DNA of 64,000 nt from positions 62,001-126,000 of the forward strand of contig CAUJCO010000004.1 in the NCBI GenBank assembly GCA_963169645.1, given 5' to 3'. Origin of the DNA: Bacteroidota bacterium (GTDB taxonomy: Bacteria > Bacteroidota > Bacteroidia > Chitinophagales > JADIYW01). Under the pieces are notes generated by a model. The model did not search any database. It was given only the letters and a program-made list of their open reading frames with translations, and was not told the DNA's origin. Shown here in pieces: positions 34,669 through 44,533 of the stretch. Every line of letters begins with the position of its first letter. The stretch's first letter is position 1. Both the position numbers and the translations under genes were made by a program.

Positions 34669-34700
34669 AATAATGAAGTAATGTAGTAATGAAATAATAT
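34669..34700. repeat. octanucleotide tandem array abutting the fadJ stop
   Basis: About four units of AATAATGA/AGTAATG type beginning at the base after the stop codon. Confidence 0.7.
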
Positions 34701-34754
34701 GTAGATGGCCGATTGAAAAATCTTACTACGTAACTTTACTACTTTATACCATAA

Positions 34755-34800
34755 AAAAATGCGCATTTGTTTTCATTTTTGATTACTTATGCGCATTTTT
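34755..34800 (+). terminator. fadJ terminator
   Basis: A 12-bp stem AAAAATGCGCAT/ATGCGCATTTTT with a 22-nt loop, T-rich after the stem. Confidence 0.8.
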
Positions 34801-34892
34801 ATTTTATAGATTCAAAATATTAGTAATTATTGATGTTTTTAGAATGCAAAAAATCTCATTTTATTTTTCCTGTTCGCATTTGTTTTCATTTT
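34762..34892. repeat. 18-bp direct repeat in the fadJ downstream region
   Basis: CGCATTTGTTTTCATTTT occurs at 34762-34779 and again at 34875-34892. The first copy is the terminator loop region. The rest of 34669-34966 holds no gene. Confidence 0.7.
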
Positions 34893-34966
34893 AAAATTTA
34901 CCACTAAGTGCTAAAGTCATTCTAATAGAAATGGGAATTATTTTTAGTTGTAAAAAATCTTACTAC

Positions 34967-36334
34967 TTACATCTTAAAAAATGCGACGGCATTTTCTACA
35001 AACCAGTCGTACTCCGCAATTTGTTTTAAATCTTTTAATTCATTAAGAAATTCATCTAAAGTGAGCTTATCGTTGTTTAATAATTTAATAGAGAATTTTA
35101 AAAAGTTTTTATTATTTAACAAGTAGTGTTCATTAATTTCTTTGTTGGTATAAATGAATTTTTTAAACGCATTCAACGAGCTATCTAGAATATCAAAATA
35201 ACTGGCATCATTTAGATACAACATCAAATACGTTTTGATTAATAATCTACGAGAACTAAGCTTGTAAAACACATCTCTAAATCGCACACTACTCAATAAG
35301 CGCAATACTTCATCGTAATTATTTTTATAAAAAAGTACATGTGCATAGTTGTACTGAAAGACGTCGTTTTGTACTGATTTTAAAAGTTTTTTCTTATACT
35401 CTACAATAAAATTTTCTACATAATCTAACGCACCTAAACGCAATCCAACAGTACATAAATTTTTATAGGTTGCCACAGAAATCTCGCCATTCTCTTCTAA
35501 AATTAAATTGTTTTCAATCAGGAATTTATATAAATTAAAAAGGTTGGCAACAAAAGGCTTAGATTTATTATTAATTTTATGAATACAATAATTGATGAGT
35601 ATAACCGTACATATTTTTAATTCAGCAGCAGCAATGACTGATTTATTAGCAGAAACTAAATCAAAACAAACATAAAATAATGCTTCGTCGTTTGTTTTAA
35701 ATAATTCCGATATCTGAAGATGTATTTTGTATAATAAATTATTGGGTTCGTTATATACAATTTCACTTTTTAAATCCGTAACGCTTAAGTTATTTATTCG
35801 CTGCAAATTGGTATTATAAAAATTGTTCAAGTTGTCGTACAAAACTTGATAATTACCAAACCTACTATTGTCTAACAATCTCCTTTCAATATGTAATTCT
35901 TCGAGTAAAAATTTTTTAAAATACGTTTGGCTGTCTTCATTTACTAATATTGATTCTGAAATTGATTTCCATTCTGTGTCAAAATGTTTGGTTAGATTAT
36001 TATGTAAATAAAAATTGGCGATTGCAAAACGCTGAAAAAATTTATCGGATTCGCAATGTTCATTTATGATGGCTTTTTCTAAGTATTTGAGTAATTCCGA
36101 CATCCATTTCAGCATTTTTTTTTCATCATAATTTTCTGCAGAAATAACAGTAAATGCAAGCTCTTTTGTTAGTGCTGTATTGTGTAAATTATTTGGATAA
36201 TAAGACAAGATATAATTAAATAACTTTCCAATCGGATGCGATTCTTTATTATCGAAGACTAAATTTTTATTTATGAATTGAATATGTGCTTTATTCAAAT
36301 TACTAAACAAATCAACTAATTTGGATTGTTGCAT
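34967..36334 (-). CDS. hypothetical protein, all-helical repeat-like
   Basis: 455 residues, unrecognised. No signal peptide, no TM helix. The composition is rich in Leu, Asn, Tyr and Lys, and the sequence is a succession of helices of 15-25 residues (NLFNLYKFLIENNLILEENG, YNYAHVLFYKNNYDEVLRLLSS, LLIKTYLMLYLNDASYFDILDSS) like TPR/solenoid scaffolds, which usually mediate protein interactions. No catalytic motif. It stands alone between terminators, with 289 bp of AT-rich non-coding DNA (36335-36623) upstream in which I see no gene. The coding call rests on length and composition. Confidence 0.75.
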   Translation of the reverse strand: MQQSKLVDLFSNLNKAHIQFINKNLVFDNKESHPIGKLFNYILSYYPNNLHNTALTKELAFTVISAENYDEKKMLKWMSELLKYLEKAIINEHCESDKFFQRFAIANFYLHNNLTKHFDTEWKSISESILVNEDSQTYFKKFLLEELHIERRLLDNSRFGNYQVLYDNLNNFYNTNLQRINNLSVTDLKSEIVYNEPNNLLYKIHLQISELFKTNDEALFYVCFDLVSANKSVIAAAELKICTVILINYCIHKINNKSKPFVANLFNLYKFLIENNLILEENGEISVATYKNLCTVGLRLGALDYVENFIVEYKKKLLKSVQNDVFQYNYAHVLFYKNNYDEVLRLLSSVRFRDVFYKLSSRRLLIKTYLMLYLNDASYFDILDSSLNAFKKFIYTNKEINEHYLLNNKNFLKFSIKLLNNDKLTLDEFLNELKDLKQIAEYDWFVENAVAFFKM

Positions 36335-36623
36335 AGCATAAAACTAAAAAAATAATGGGATAAAATATACATAATTAAAAAAAACAACCGGAATAAACCG
36401 CAAAAAAGGTAACAAGCTCAATATATTAATAATCAATATTTTAGATTGCAAAAAATAGCCTATTCAACAATACGATGTTCAAATTTAGGGGTAGAAAAGT
36501 AGATAAATGTAATTGGAAACATCTTCTTTATTCTACAATTTTACATCATAAAAAAAAGAAAATGGATAGTTGGGCAACCATAAAGGAAAATCCATATATT
36601 ACAAACTAAACAAAATTTGAATT

Positions 36624-36989
36624 ATGAAACAGTTTTTATTAATTATCACTTGTGCATTATTATTTTCTTGTTCAAAAGAAGATAAATTACCAGATAATAA
36701 ATTTAGTTTTGAGTCGGTAAAAGGTGGCATTAATCCGGTTACTACAAAAGGATTTCTTAGTATTATTTGGAAAGATAATTCTAATACAAATTGGAAACTA
36801 TTTGTAAAATCAACGGCCGGCGATATCATTAAAAATGAAACGGTAGATATTAATGAAACAGTAATTACCGGACTTGATTTAGATGTTACATATATTATAT
36901 CGGTAAAAGGCGAACAAGATAGCACACAATCCGGAACCTTTAATGCACGAATTGCATCTCAAGGAGATGTTGAAGTAGGTCCATTTTAA
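36624..36989 (+). CDS. small predicted lipoprotein with one Ig/FnIII-like domain
   Basis: 121 residues. Lipoprotein signal with lipobox LLFSC. The mature part (about 100 residues) is a single beta-sandwich: TTKGFLSIIWKDNSNTNWKLFVKS, then ETVITGLDLDVTYIISVKGEQD with the Tyr-corner pattern of FnIII domains. No enzyme motif. It is followed by another, unrelated lipoprotein gene 118 bp downstream. Function unknown. Confidence 0.7.
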   Translation: MKQFLLIITCALLFSCSKEDKLPDNKFSFESVKGGINPVTTKGFLSIIWKDNSNTNWKLFVKSTAGDIIKNETVDINETVITGLDLDVTYIISVKGEQDSTQSGTFNARIASQGDVEVGPF

Positions 36990-37107
36990 AAAACAGCCTT
37001 ACTTCTTCGGTAACAACATCCTGTAAATTCATTTATTAACAAAAAAAAATGTATAACGAATATACACTGGACATTTATTTCTTTAATCAAAAATAAAATC
37101 ACATAAA

Positions 37108-37737
37108 ATGAAGACTTTAATTAAATCTCCGATTATGAAAATTCAATTGATACTACTATCAATGCTATTTTCAACCTTTACATTAATGAATTCCGGATGT
37201 ACGCCAACAACACCGTCACCCGGAACACCTTGCGATACAACGAATTCTAAGTTTAAACACCTCTTTGATTCGCTGGCACTTTTACCGCCTTATTTAGTTG
37301 ATACAACATACGATTCAGAAATACATGAATACTCATTTACGGTTTCAAGTACTCAAACGTTATGTAAAATAGGCTATGAAAGTCAGGCAGGCTTAACCGG
37401 TCCAACAATTATGGAACTAAGAGATAGTACTACAAATACTACATTATTTAGCATGTCTTGTACTTTTAGTACAACTACAACAAGTTATGTATCTGTTACA
37501 TCAATGCCTACTTTAACACCCGGAAAAATATATACCATTAAAAGAATTATTCCTAACACCAGCTACTCTTTATTTAATCAGATAATCGGAAGAATGCTAA
37601 AATCTTCGACAGGGTCTGGTGGTATTACTTTTCCGTTTTCATATAACGGTCTCACCATTGTAGGTTCTAAGTTTTATCAAAATGCAGGCTATCAACAAGA
37701 TTTTGGAATACCATATATCGACATTGTTTTCCAATAA
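37108..37737 (+). CDS. predicted lipoprotein, Thr/Ser-rich
   Basis: 209 residues. The signal region has a second Met (residue 10) and ends LMNSGC, a lipobox. After a Pro/Thr linker (TPTTPSPGTPC) comes a beta-rich domain with YDSEIHEYSFTVSS, TLCKIGYESQ and MELRDSTTNTTLFS, a pattern seen in small surface lipoproteins with a DUF4082-like or bubble-like fold. Function unknown. A 9-bp hairpin terminator follows. Confidence 0.7.
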   Translation: MKTLIKSPIMKIQLILLSMLFSTFTLMNSGCTPTTPSPGTPCDTTNSKFKHLFDSLALLPPYLVDTTYDSEIHEYSFTVSSTQTLCKIGYESQAGLTGPTIMELRDSTTNTTLFSMSCTFSTTTTSYVSVTSMPTLTPGKIYTIKRIIPNTSYSLFNQIIGRMLKSSTGSGGITFPFSYNGLTIVGSKFYQNAGYQQDFGIPYIDIVFQ

Positions 37738-37764
37738 ACTGTTTTCATAACTCCATGAATCGAG

Positions 37765-37786
37765 AGGCAACTTCTTTAAGTTGCCT
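37765..37786 (+). terminator. intrinsic terminator
   Basis: AGGCAACTT/AAGTTGCCT stem with a 4-nt loop, then a T-rich run. Confidence 0.85.
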
Positions 37787-37856
37787 TATTTATTTTAATA
37801 GATAGAACTGAAAATCATAGTATTGTTCTATATTTTGAAAAGTATTAGATTAATAG

Positions 37857-37864
37857 TATTTTTG
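37857..37864 (+). promoter_or_regulatory. -7 promoter box of the M23 peptidase gene
   Basis: TATTTTTG, 13 nt before the ATG at 37878. Confidence 0.55.
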
Positions 37865-37877
37865 AGTACTTGATTGT

Positions 37878-38849
37878 ATGAAACGAGACAAATATTTTTA
37901 CAATCCAAATACGCTGAAATACGAAAAATACAAGCTCAGTATAGGGCAACGTATTTTACGGGTTACGGGCTTTTTTACATCTGCATTCTTTTTTGGTTTT
38001 TTGGCGATGATTTTTGGCTATAGTGCTTTCGATAATCCGGAAGAACAAAGTCAGAAAAATGAAATCCGTAAGATGGAAGAAAAATATGACATCTTAGATA
38101 AACGATTAGATGAACTATCAAAAGTGTTACAAGAGTTAAGCGACAAAGACGACAATATTTATCGCGTTATTTTTGAATCTGAACCTATACCGGAAGAACT
38201 ACGAAATGGTGGCATCAACAAATCAAAAATTTATGCCGAACTTAAAAATTTACCGGAAGCAAAAATCATCAGTTCCACGTTAGCTAAATTAGAATCTTTA
38301 GAAAAAAAAGCTTTTGTACAATCCAAATCGTACGATCAATTAGTAAAATTGATAAAAAGTAAAGAATTGATGTTGGCAAGCATTCCTGCCATACAACCAA
38401 TTTCCAATAAAGACTTAAAACGCATTGCCTCCGGATTTGGATATCGCATTGACCCTGTTTATAAAACACCACGCATGCATGCCGGTTTAGATTTCTCTGC
38501 AGAAACCGGAACACCAGTATATGCAACCGGCGATGGTATCGTTGAAATTGCAGGTGCACAAGGTGATGGCTACGGAAATAAAGTTGTTATCAATCATGGT
38601 TATGGTTACGAAACTTTATACGGACACAACAGCCGTGTTTTAGTGCATGCAGGTGAGAAAGTGAAGCGTGGACAAACCATTGCGTTAGTAGGCAGCACCG
38701 GAAAATCAACCGGACCGCATTGTCATTACGAAGTATGGAAAAATGGAATTAAAATAGATCCGGTTAATTATTTCTTTAATGATTTAACACCACAACAATA
38801 CGATCAATTATTGAAAATTGCCGAGCAAAGTAACCAAGCGTTTGATTAG
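37878..38849 (+). CDS. M23-family peptidoglycan endopeptidase, membrane-anchored
   Basis: 323 residues. A TM helix (about 27-47) precedes a coiled-coil (about 60-100, EIRKMEEKYDILDKRLDELSK), then the LytM domain from about 200: GYRIDPVYKTPRMHAGLDFSA with the zinc His and Asp, GYETLYGHNSR, and HCHYEVW with the HxH zinc ligand. The order is that of elongation-related cell-wall hydrolases such as MepM/YebA. It shares its 3' boundary with a heptanucleotide array and a MerR gene in the same direction. In many Bacteroidota M23, MerR and alaS are neighbours; here alaS is 5 kb away. Confidence 0.93.
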   Translation: MKRDKYFYNPNTLKYEKYKLSIGQRILRVTGFFTSAFFFGFLAMIFGYSAFDNPEEQSQKNEIRKMEEKYDILDKRLDELSKVLQELSDKDDNIYRVIFESEPIPEELRNGGINKSKIYAELKNLPEAKIISSTLAKLESLEKKAFVQSKSYDQLVKLIKSKELMLASIPAIQPISNKDLKRIASGFGYRIDPVYKTPRMHAGLDFSAETGTPVYATGDGIVEIAGAQGDGYGNKVVINHGYGYETLYGHNSRVLVHAGEKVKRGQTIALVGSTGKSTGPHCHYEVWKNGIKIDPVNYFFNDLTPQQYDQLLKIAEQSNQAFD

Positions 38850-38905
38850 AGTAGTGAGTAGTGAGTATTAAGTATAAAGTATAATCATAAATCTGAAATC
38901 ATAAA
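38850..38905. repeat. heptanucleotide array with drifting units, abutting the M23 stop
   Basis: Eight consecutive 7-mers begin at the base after the TAG: AGTAGTG twice, AGTATTA, AGTATAA twice, TCATAAA, TCTGAAA, TCATAAA. Unit sequence changes while period 7 is kept. Confidence 0.8.
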
Positions 38906-38916
38906 TTAAAACAACA

Positions 38917-39255
38917 ATGCCGTACAAAGACAAAGAAATAGAGAAAATGTATTTTAGCATTAGTGAAGTAGCTAAACAATTTAATGTGGCTGCATCCTTA
39001 ATTCGATTTTGGGAATCTGAGTTTGATATTTTAAAACCTAGAAAAACTCAAAAAGGCAATCGACTTTATTCTAAAAAAGATATTGAGAATTTTAGACTTA
39101 TTTATCATTTAGTAAAAGAAAAAGGATATACCTTAGATGGTGCGAAAAAGAAACTAAAAGAAGGTATAGGCGAAAACACCAACAATCATGCAGAAATAAT
39201 TAGTAAGCTAAAAAATATTCGTCAGTTTTTACAAACCATGTACAACGAGTTATAA
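38917..39255 (+). CDS. MerR-family transcriptional regulator
   Basis: 112 residues. The winged-helix DNA-binding domain is at the N-terminus (YFSISEVAKQFNVAASLIRFWESEFDILKPRKTQKGNRLYSKKDI), followed by a dimerisation helix (LVKEKGYTLDGAKKKL). There is no C-terminal effector domain, so it belongs to the short MerR group common in Bacteroidota. The start could also be the in-frame ATG at 38947. It follows the M23 gene by 67 bp that consist largely of heptamer array. Confidence 0.9.
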   Translation: MPYKDKEIEKMYFSISEVAKQFNVAASLIRFWESEFDILKPRKTQKGNRLYSKKDIENFRLIYHLVKEKGYTLDGAKKKLKEGIGENTNNHAEIISKLKNIRQFLQTMYNEL

Positions 39256-39321
39256 ATAAATTGCATCTTATAAATAAACAAACAGCATACGATTTTTATC
39301 ATCATAATTAATACAACACCA

Positions 39322-39888
39322 ATGAAATACAATAAAAGATGGCTTCCTTATTTTATTTTTAGCATCTTGCTTGTTTCAATATTTGCGTGTAAAAACAACT
39401 CAAATGGCGAAAATCAAAATGCCACTTCGCCCTATTTTAAAGAATTCATTCATCCAAATAATGATGCTGTATTTCGTGCTGTATCTTTTAATTTAGATGC
39501 TGATGCAGTAAAAAAGTTAGAAACGGCAAAACTATATGAAACTACTTCCGATCATTTGTTTTATGAATTATCGTTTCCGAAAGACACTTCATTGTTTGTA
39601 GAATATGCCAATTTACAATATTTCTTTAATGCCAATAATCAATTAGATATAATAACTGCCGATGTTTTCTTGAATGATGCTGTACAAGAAGAAAAATTAA
39701 TTCAAGCATTAAAATCTTATTTTGATGACAATTATAAATCTATCAAAAATGAGAATGGAAATTTCCCGATGTGGAAAGCAACTGCTTATGATAAAAAAGC
39801 AGATAAAGAATTGGATTACACGATTGCATTAAAAGATAATCCGGATGATTTTGGCGTTAGCTTAGAATTTTTATTGAGTGAAGAATAA
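39322..39888 (+). CDS. predicted lipoprotein of unknown function
   Basis: 188 residues. Lipobox VSIFAC after a hydrophobic segment, then a Ser/Asn-rich linker (KNNSNGENQNATS) and one alpha/beta domain of about 150 residues with YFKEFIHP, FRAVSFNLDADAVKKLE, HLFYELSFPKDTSLFVEY and DYTIALKDNPDDFGVSLEF. No known motif. It lies 66 bp after the MerR gene on the same strand and converges with the topoisomerase gene with a 3-bp gap, no terminator visible. Confidence 0.72.
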   Translation: MKYNKRWLPYFIFSILLVSIFACKNNSNGENQNATSPYFKEFIHPNNDAVFRAVSFNLDADAVKKLETAKLYETTSDHLFYELSFPKDTSLFVEYANLQYFFNANNQLDIITADVFLNDAVQEEKLIQALKSYFDDNYKSIKNENGNFPMWKATAYDKKADKELDYTIALKDNPDDFGVSLEFLLSEE

Positions 39889-39891
39889 TGC

Positions 39892-41757
39892 TTAAGCTTC
39901 TACCAATTCTTCTTCCTTAATTTCATCCTTTTCTATTTTCAAATTTTCAATAATAAAACTTTGTCTATCCGGTGTATTTTTTCCCATATAATACTCCAAT
40001 AATTGCTCAATACTTTGATTGTTCTTTAATACAACCGGCTCCAACCGTATATTTTCACCAATAAATTGTCCAAATTCGTTGGGAGAAATTTCACCCAATC
40101 CTTTAAATCGTGTAATTTCCGGCTTGCCTTTTAATTTATCAATGGCTTGTAATTTTTCTTGTTCCGAATAGCAATATATCGTTTCTTTTTTATCCCGTAC
40201 ACGGAACAATGGTGTTATCAAAACATACAAGTGACCTTTCTTCACTAAATCAGGAAAAAATTGCAAGAAAAATGTCATCAACAATAATCGAATATGCATA
40301 CCATCCACATCCGCATCGGTTGCAATCACTACATTGTTGTATCGTAAATTATCTACGTCTTCTTCAATGTCTAATGCGTGTTGCAATAAATTAAATTCTT
40401 CGTTTTGATATACAATTTTCTTTGTCAAACCATAACAATTCAATGGTTTACCACGTAAAGAAAACACGGCTTGTGTCAACGGGTTTCTGGCTTTTGTGAT
40501 AGAACCGGAAGCAGAATCACCTTCGGTGATAAACAAAGTAGTGGCGGCGTGTAATTCATTTTTTTCATCGGTGTAATGCACTCTACAATCGCGTAATTTT
40601 TTGTTGTGTAAGTTGGCTGATTTTGCTCTTTCGTTTGCCAACTTACGTATGCCGGATAAATCTTTTCTTTCTCTTTCAGATTGTTGAATTCGTTTCAATA
40701 ATGCTTCGGCGACTGTGGCATTTTTATGCAAAAACGAATCTAATTTATCTTTGATAAAATCATTCACAAACGATTTCAAACTGGGTCCATTTTCCCACAT
40801 ATTTTGTGAGCCCAATTTTGTTTTGGTTTGCGATTCAAAAACAGGCTCTTGTACACGCACTGCAATAGCACCAACAATTGCTTGTCGGATGTCAGCTGCA
40901 TCAAATTGTTTTTTATAAAATTCACGGATAGTTTTTACGATAGCTTCTTTAAACGCTGCTAAGTGCGTTCCACCTTGAGTTGTATATTGTCCATTCACAA
41001 ATGAATAATATTCTTCGCCGTATTGACTGTTATGTGTCAATGCAATTTCGATATCATTATCTTTTAAGTGAATAATAGGATAACGGAGTTCTGCTTCATT
41101 AGTTTTCTTGGTTAATAAATCTTTCAACCCATCTTTAGAAACAAATTTTTCACCATTAAAATGTATGGTTAAACCGGAATTTAAATAGGCATAATTCCAT
41201 AATTGTTCTTCAATAAATTCGGCAACAAAATGGAAATTTTTGAAAATAGAATTATCTGCTTGAAATTGAAATTTAGTACCGTTGCGTTCTGTTGTTTTAG
41301 CAATTTTATGGTCGTTCACCAATTCGCCTTTATCAAACTCAGCTATTTTTATTTCACCATCACGTACAGACTCTACACGAAAATATGTTGACAAAGCATT
41401 TACCGCTTTAGTACCTACACCATTTAAGCCAACCGACTTTTGAAATGCTCTGGAATCATATTTTCCGCCTGTATTAATTTTGGAAACGCAATCTATTACA
41501 GCACCTAATGGAATACCACGACCATAATCTCGAACGGTAACCATTTTATCTTTTATGTGTATTTCAATATTTTTTCCGTGTCCCATCACAAATTCATCGA
41601 TGGAATTATCCACTATTTCTTTTAACAACACATAAATTCCATCGTCCGGTGCAGAGCCATCTCCTAATTTTCCTATGTACATTCCGGGACGCAAGCGAAT
41701 ATGCTCTTTCCAATCCAATGAGCGGATATTGTCTTCGGTGTATTGTATTTCAGCCAT
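39892..41757 (-). CDS. parE: type IIA DNA topoisomerase B subunit (ParE-type)
   Basis: 621 residues. The GHKL ATPase region holds [24 protein letters not shown] and [11 protein letters not shown]; the TOPRIM region holds [21 protein letters not shown] and the [10 protein letters not shown] magnesium motif. The C-terminal [16 protein letters not shown] is typical of ParE, whose short length (about 620) also fits better than gyrase B (about 640-800). With ParC it decatenates daughter chromosomes. ParC is not in the window. Confidence 0.92.
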   Translation of the reverse strand: MAEIQYTEDNIRSLDWKEHIRLRPGMYIGKLGDGSAPDDGIYVLLKEIVDNSIDEFVMGHGKNIEIHIKDKMVTVRDYGRGIPLGAVIDCVSKINTGGKYDSRAFQKSVGLNGVGTKAVNALSTYFRVESVRDGEIKIAEFDKGELVNDHKIAKTTERNGTKFQFQADNSIFKNFHFVAEFIEEQLWNYAYLNSGLTIHFNGEKFVSKDGLKDLLTKKTNEAELRYPIIHLKDNDIEIALTHNSQYGEEYYSFVNGQYTTQGGTHLAAFKEAIVKTIREFYKKQFDAADIRQAIVGAIAVRVQEPVFESQTKTKLGSQNMWENGPSLKSFVNDFIKDKLDSFLHKNATVAEALLKRIQQSERERKDLSGIRKLANERAKSANLHNKKLRDCRVHYTDEKNELHAATTLFITEGDSASGSITKARNPLTQAVFSLRGKPLNCYGLTKKIVYQNEEFNLLQHALDIEEDVDNLRYNNVVIATDADVDGMHIRLLLMTFFLQFFPDLVKKGHLYVLITPLFRVRDKKETIYCYSEQEKLQAIDKLKGKPEITRFKGLGEISPNEFGQFIGENIRLEPVVLKNNQSIEQLLEYYMGKNTPDRQSFIIENLKIEKDEIKEEELVEA

Positions 41758-41791
41758 AATCTTCTAAACTTAAGTGTAACAATTATTACAG

Positions 41792-41799
41792 CAAATGTA
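41792..41799 (-). promoter_or_regulatory. -7 promoter box of parE
   Basis: TACATTTG on the minus strand, 34 nt before the ATG at 41757. Confidence 0.5.
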
Positions 41800-41844
41800 T
41801 TATTCTACTTTAGCATTTCAAGTGGATTTTTTCCACAAAAAGCT

Positions 41845-41948
41845 GAATAATGAAATAATGAAATAATGAAGTAATGAAATAATGAAATAATGAAGTAATG
41901 AAGTAATGAAGTAATGAAGTAATGAAGTAATGAAATAATGAAGTAATT
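41845..41948. repeat. octanucleotide tandem array between parE and gatB
   Basis: Thirteen 8-bp units mixing AAATAATG and AAGTAATG. Confidence 0.9.
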
Positions 41949-41961
41949 AGATATAATCTTA

Positions 41962-42024
41962 ACTATTGTCTATCGTCTATTGTCTATCGTCTATTGTCTA
42001 TTATCTATCATCTAACAACTATCA
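41962..42024. repeat. heptanucleotide tandem array overlapping the gatB stop
   Basis: Nine 7-bp units of TCTATTG/TCTATCG/TCTATTA/TCTATCA/ACTATCA type. The final unit contains the gatB stop codon (complement of 42022-42024). Confidence 0.9.
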
Positions 42025-43473
42025 ACTTTTTTCTTGTAATTTCTCTTGTAAGAGTGCGGTTAACTTTTTTGGGTCTGAGCTACCACGAGATAATTTCATC
42101 ACTTCACCAATAAACAAATTCAAATTTCCTTTTTTCCCGTTCTGATATTCTTTTACTTTATCCGGATATTTTTGCAAGGCTTGTTCTATCCAATTGGATA
42201 ATTCATCTGCATTGTTTGTTTGCACCAATTGTAATGCAGTAGCAATTTCTTTAGCAGTATGCTGATTACCTTCTGCCATCGACTTAAAAATTAATTTAGC
42301 ACCGGACGAACTCACGGTGTTATCATCTACTAATTGAATGATTTGTGCTATTTGATTAGGTTTCACTGCAAAATCAACAAAAGAAATGTCTATATCTTTT
42401 AAATACGATTTTATTTCATTATTTAACCAATTTGCTGCCGCTTTATAATTTGTAGTGTGTTGGATAATTTGTAAATAATAATTGCTTATCTCTTTATCAT
42501 CTGTTATTAATTGTGCATCATAAGCCGATAATTGATATGCCGACATAAATTGTTGTTTCAATACATTCGGCAATGCGGGCATGGATGCTTTGATGGCTTC
42601 TAATTTTTCTTGCAAGATAACTACCGGTGGCAAATCTGGTTCGGGAAAATAACGATAATCGTGTGCGTTTTCTTTCGTACGTAAACTAAAGCTTGTACCG
42701 TCTGCTTGATTAAAACTACGCGTTTCTTGTTCTACCACTTCACCAGCTTCATATAAATCAATTTGGCGTTTCACTTCTACATCAATCGCACGTTTTACAT
42801 TACGAATAGAATTCATATTTTTCACTTCTACCCTATTTCGATAGTTAGTTTCACCTTTTAAACGAACGGAAACATTGGCATCACAACGCATGGAACCTTC
42901 TTCCATATTGCCATCACAAATATCTAAATATCGCACTAATTTTCGCAATTCAGTTACATAAGCATACGCTTCATCACTGCTACGAATATCCGGTTCGGAA
43001 ACTATCTCTAATAATGGAATACCCGCACGATTTAAATCTATTAAAGAAAAATCCGGATCTAACTCGTGGTTATTTTTTCCGGCATCTTCTTCCATGTGAA
43101 TACGTGTAAGTGCAATTTTTTTCACTTCATCATGAACTGTAATTTCCACAAAACCACCTACACAAATGGGCAATGCATCTTGTGAAATTTGATAACCTTT
43201 GGGTAAATCTGCGTAAAAATAATTTTTGCGAGCAAAATGGTTTTCTTTATTGATGGTACAATTTAAGGCGATGCCTAACTTAATGGCCTTTTCTAATACA
43301 TCGTTATTTAATTTAGGAAGCACACCAGGCAAACCTAACGTTATTGGACTAATGTGAGAATTCGGTTCAGCTCCAAAGTCTGTTTCATCAGCAGCAAAAA
43401 TCTTGGTTTTTGTGTTTAATTGCGTATGCACTTCTAAACCAATAACAATCTCATATTTATCGTAATTACTCAT
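42022..43473 (-). CDS. gatB: aspartyl/glutamyl-tRNA amidotransferase subunit B
   Basis: 483 residues. GatB activates Glu-tRNA(Gln) or Asp-tRNA(Asn) by phosphorylation and amidates it with ammonia from GatA. Signatures: YEIVIGLEVHTQLNTKTKIF, LPKGYQISQ, IHMEEDAGK, DLNRAGIPLLEIVSEPDIRS, EGSMRCDANVSVR, RYFPEPDLPP, and the C-terminal Yqey/tail domain. Length and motifs are complete. gatA/gatC are not adjacent, as in many Bacteroidota. Confidence 0.97.
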   Translation of the reverse strand: MSNYDKYEIVIGLEVHTQLNTKTKIFAADETDFGAEPNSHISPITLGLPGVLPKLNNDVLEKAIKLGIALNCTINKENHFARKNYFYADLPKGYQISQDALPICVGGFVEITVHDEVKKIALTRIHMEEDAGKNNHELDPDFSLIDLNRAGIPLLEIVSEPDIRSSDEAYAYVTELRKLVRYLDICDGNMEEGSMRCDANVSVRLKGETNYRNRVEVKNMNSIRNVKRAIDVEVKRQIDLYEAGEVVEQETRSFNQADGTSFSLRTKENAHDYRYFPEPDLPPVVILQEKLEAIKASMPALPNVLKQQFMSAYQLSAYDAQLITDDKEISNYYLQIIQHTTNYKAAANWLNNEIKSYLKDIDISFVDFAVKPNQIAQIIQLVDDNTVSSSGAKLIFKSMAEGNQHTAKEIATALQLVQTNNADELSNWIEQALQKYPDKVKEYQNGKKGNLNLFIGEVMKLSRGSSDPKKLTALLQEKLQEKS

Positions 43474-43691
43474 AAAATAGCTTGATAAAGATACGTTTTT
43501 GTGCTGGAATGATAAGATATAAATGTTAAATTATCAAGAAATTATTTACACAAATGCATGATTATCAATATGTTCCAAAATCACAACTTATTAATTAATT
43601 GAGTAACAATAAGATATGAAAGCAGATATGTAATTTATTATATAATTTTGAAATAGGGATTTTTATTTGTTACTACTTATAGTGGGTTTTT

Positions 43692-44471
43692 ATGTTTCAA
43701 AGAAAACTGTTTATTCTTATAGGATTGGTGTCTTTTGTATGCTTTAGTTGTACAAAAGAAAATCAAATTAATAGAGAAACCTCACCGCTCTTAGAAGTTT
43801 TAGTAAAAACAAAAACGACACCACTTAACACCGTTGAGACATATTACTACGATGCTCAAAAGAGAGTATCTAAAATTGAATTCGTGGAAGAAGATGGGAC
43901 GAGTTATTATTATTCGTACACGTATACTGCAAATGAAGTTTCTGAATATAAAAGCAATCAACCCATCCGTGCATTAGAAGAAACCTTACCTAACGGAACA
44001 ATTCGAATGAATTGTACATCTAATCCAAGAACTTATAAATTAAATGCTGAAGGTTATTACGTTGGATATACCACCAATTGCGAATCCTTATCCATTAAAT
44101 ATGATAAAAATGGTTTTATAGTGTCCGAATCTCATTTTATGATAGATTTTTCAGGAAATCAATACTTCAAAAATGATGGTAAAAACATTATTGATATTGC
44201 CAATTCCGGTACATCATACGGTGGTGGAGAATTTACAAACAAAGATGTTTATTCATATTTTCTTGATAAAGTAAACACTATCGGAAATCAGAATTTTGGA
44301 AAAACATTTTTAGGTAAAAGTTCTGAGAATTTAGTAAAAACAATTGCCGCGACGGCAGAAAATAATTTTGAATACACGTATGAATTTGATGAAGAAGGAC
44401 GTGTTACAGCAAGTACCGTAAAAAATTTAAAATTGAATGAACAGGCAAAAACCTACTATTCATATTATTAA
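43692..44471 (+). CDS. predicted lipoprotein with RHS/YD-like strands
   Basis: 259 residues. Lipobox VCFSC, then repeated short strands with YYYDAQKRVSKIEFVEEDG, YYYSYTYTANEVSEY, YDKNGFIVSESHF and FEYTYEFDEEGRVTAST, the YD-repeat-like pattern seen in Bacteroidota DUF4595-type lipoproteins. No catalytic motif. Surface location is likely, role unknown. It is followed by the strongest terminator in the window. Confidence 0.75.
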   Translation: MFQRKLFILIGLVSFVCFSCTKENQINRETSPLLEVLVKTKTTPLNTVETYYYDAQKRVSKIEFVEEDGTSYYYSYTYTANEVSEYKSNQPIRALEETLPNGTIRMNCTSNPRTYKLNAEGYYVGYTTNCESLSIKYDKNGFIVSESHFMIDFSGNQYFKNDGKNIIDIANSGTSYGGGEFTNKDVYSYFLDKVNTIGNQNFGKTFLGKSSENLVKTIAATAENNFEYTYEFDEEGRVTASTVKNLKLNEQAKTYYSYY

Positions 44472-44495
44472 TTTATTTGGTAACATAACATTCAT

Positions 44496-44518
44496 GCGGG
44501 CTGCCGAAGGCAGCCCGC
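44496..44518. terminator. strong GC-rich terminator
   Basis: GCGGGCTGCC/GGCAGCCCGC stem with a GAA loop between the convergent lipoprotein and alaS genes. Confidence 0.88.
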
Positions 44519-44533
44519 TATTCTTTTAAATAG

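Noticed and set aside
37050-37066. TGTATA/TATACA inverted repeat upstream of the lipoprotein at 37108
   Set aside because: Short and AT-only; expected by chance in DNA of this composition.
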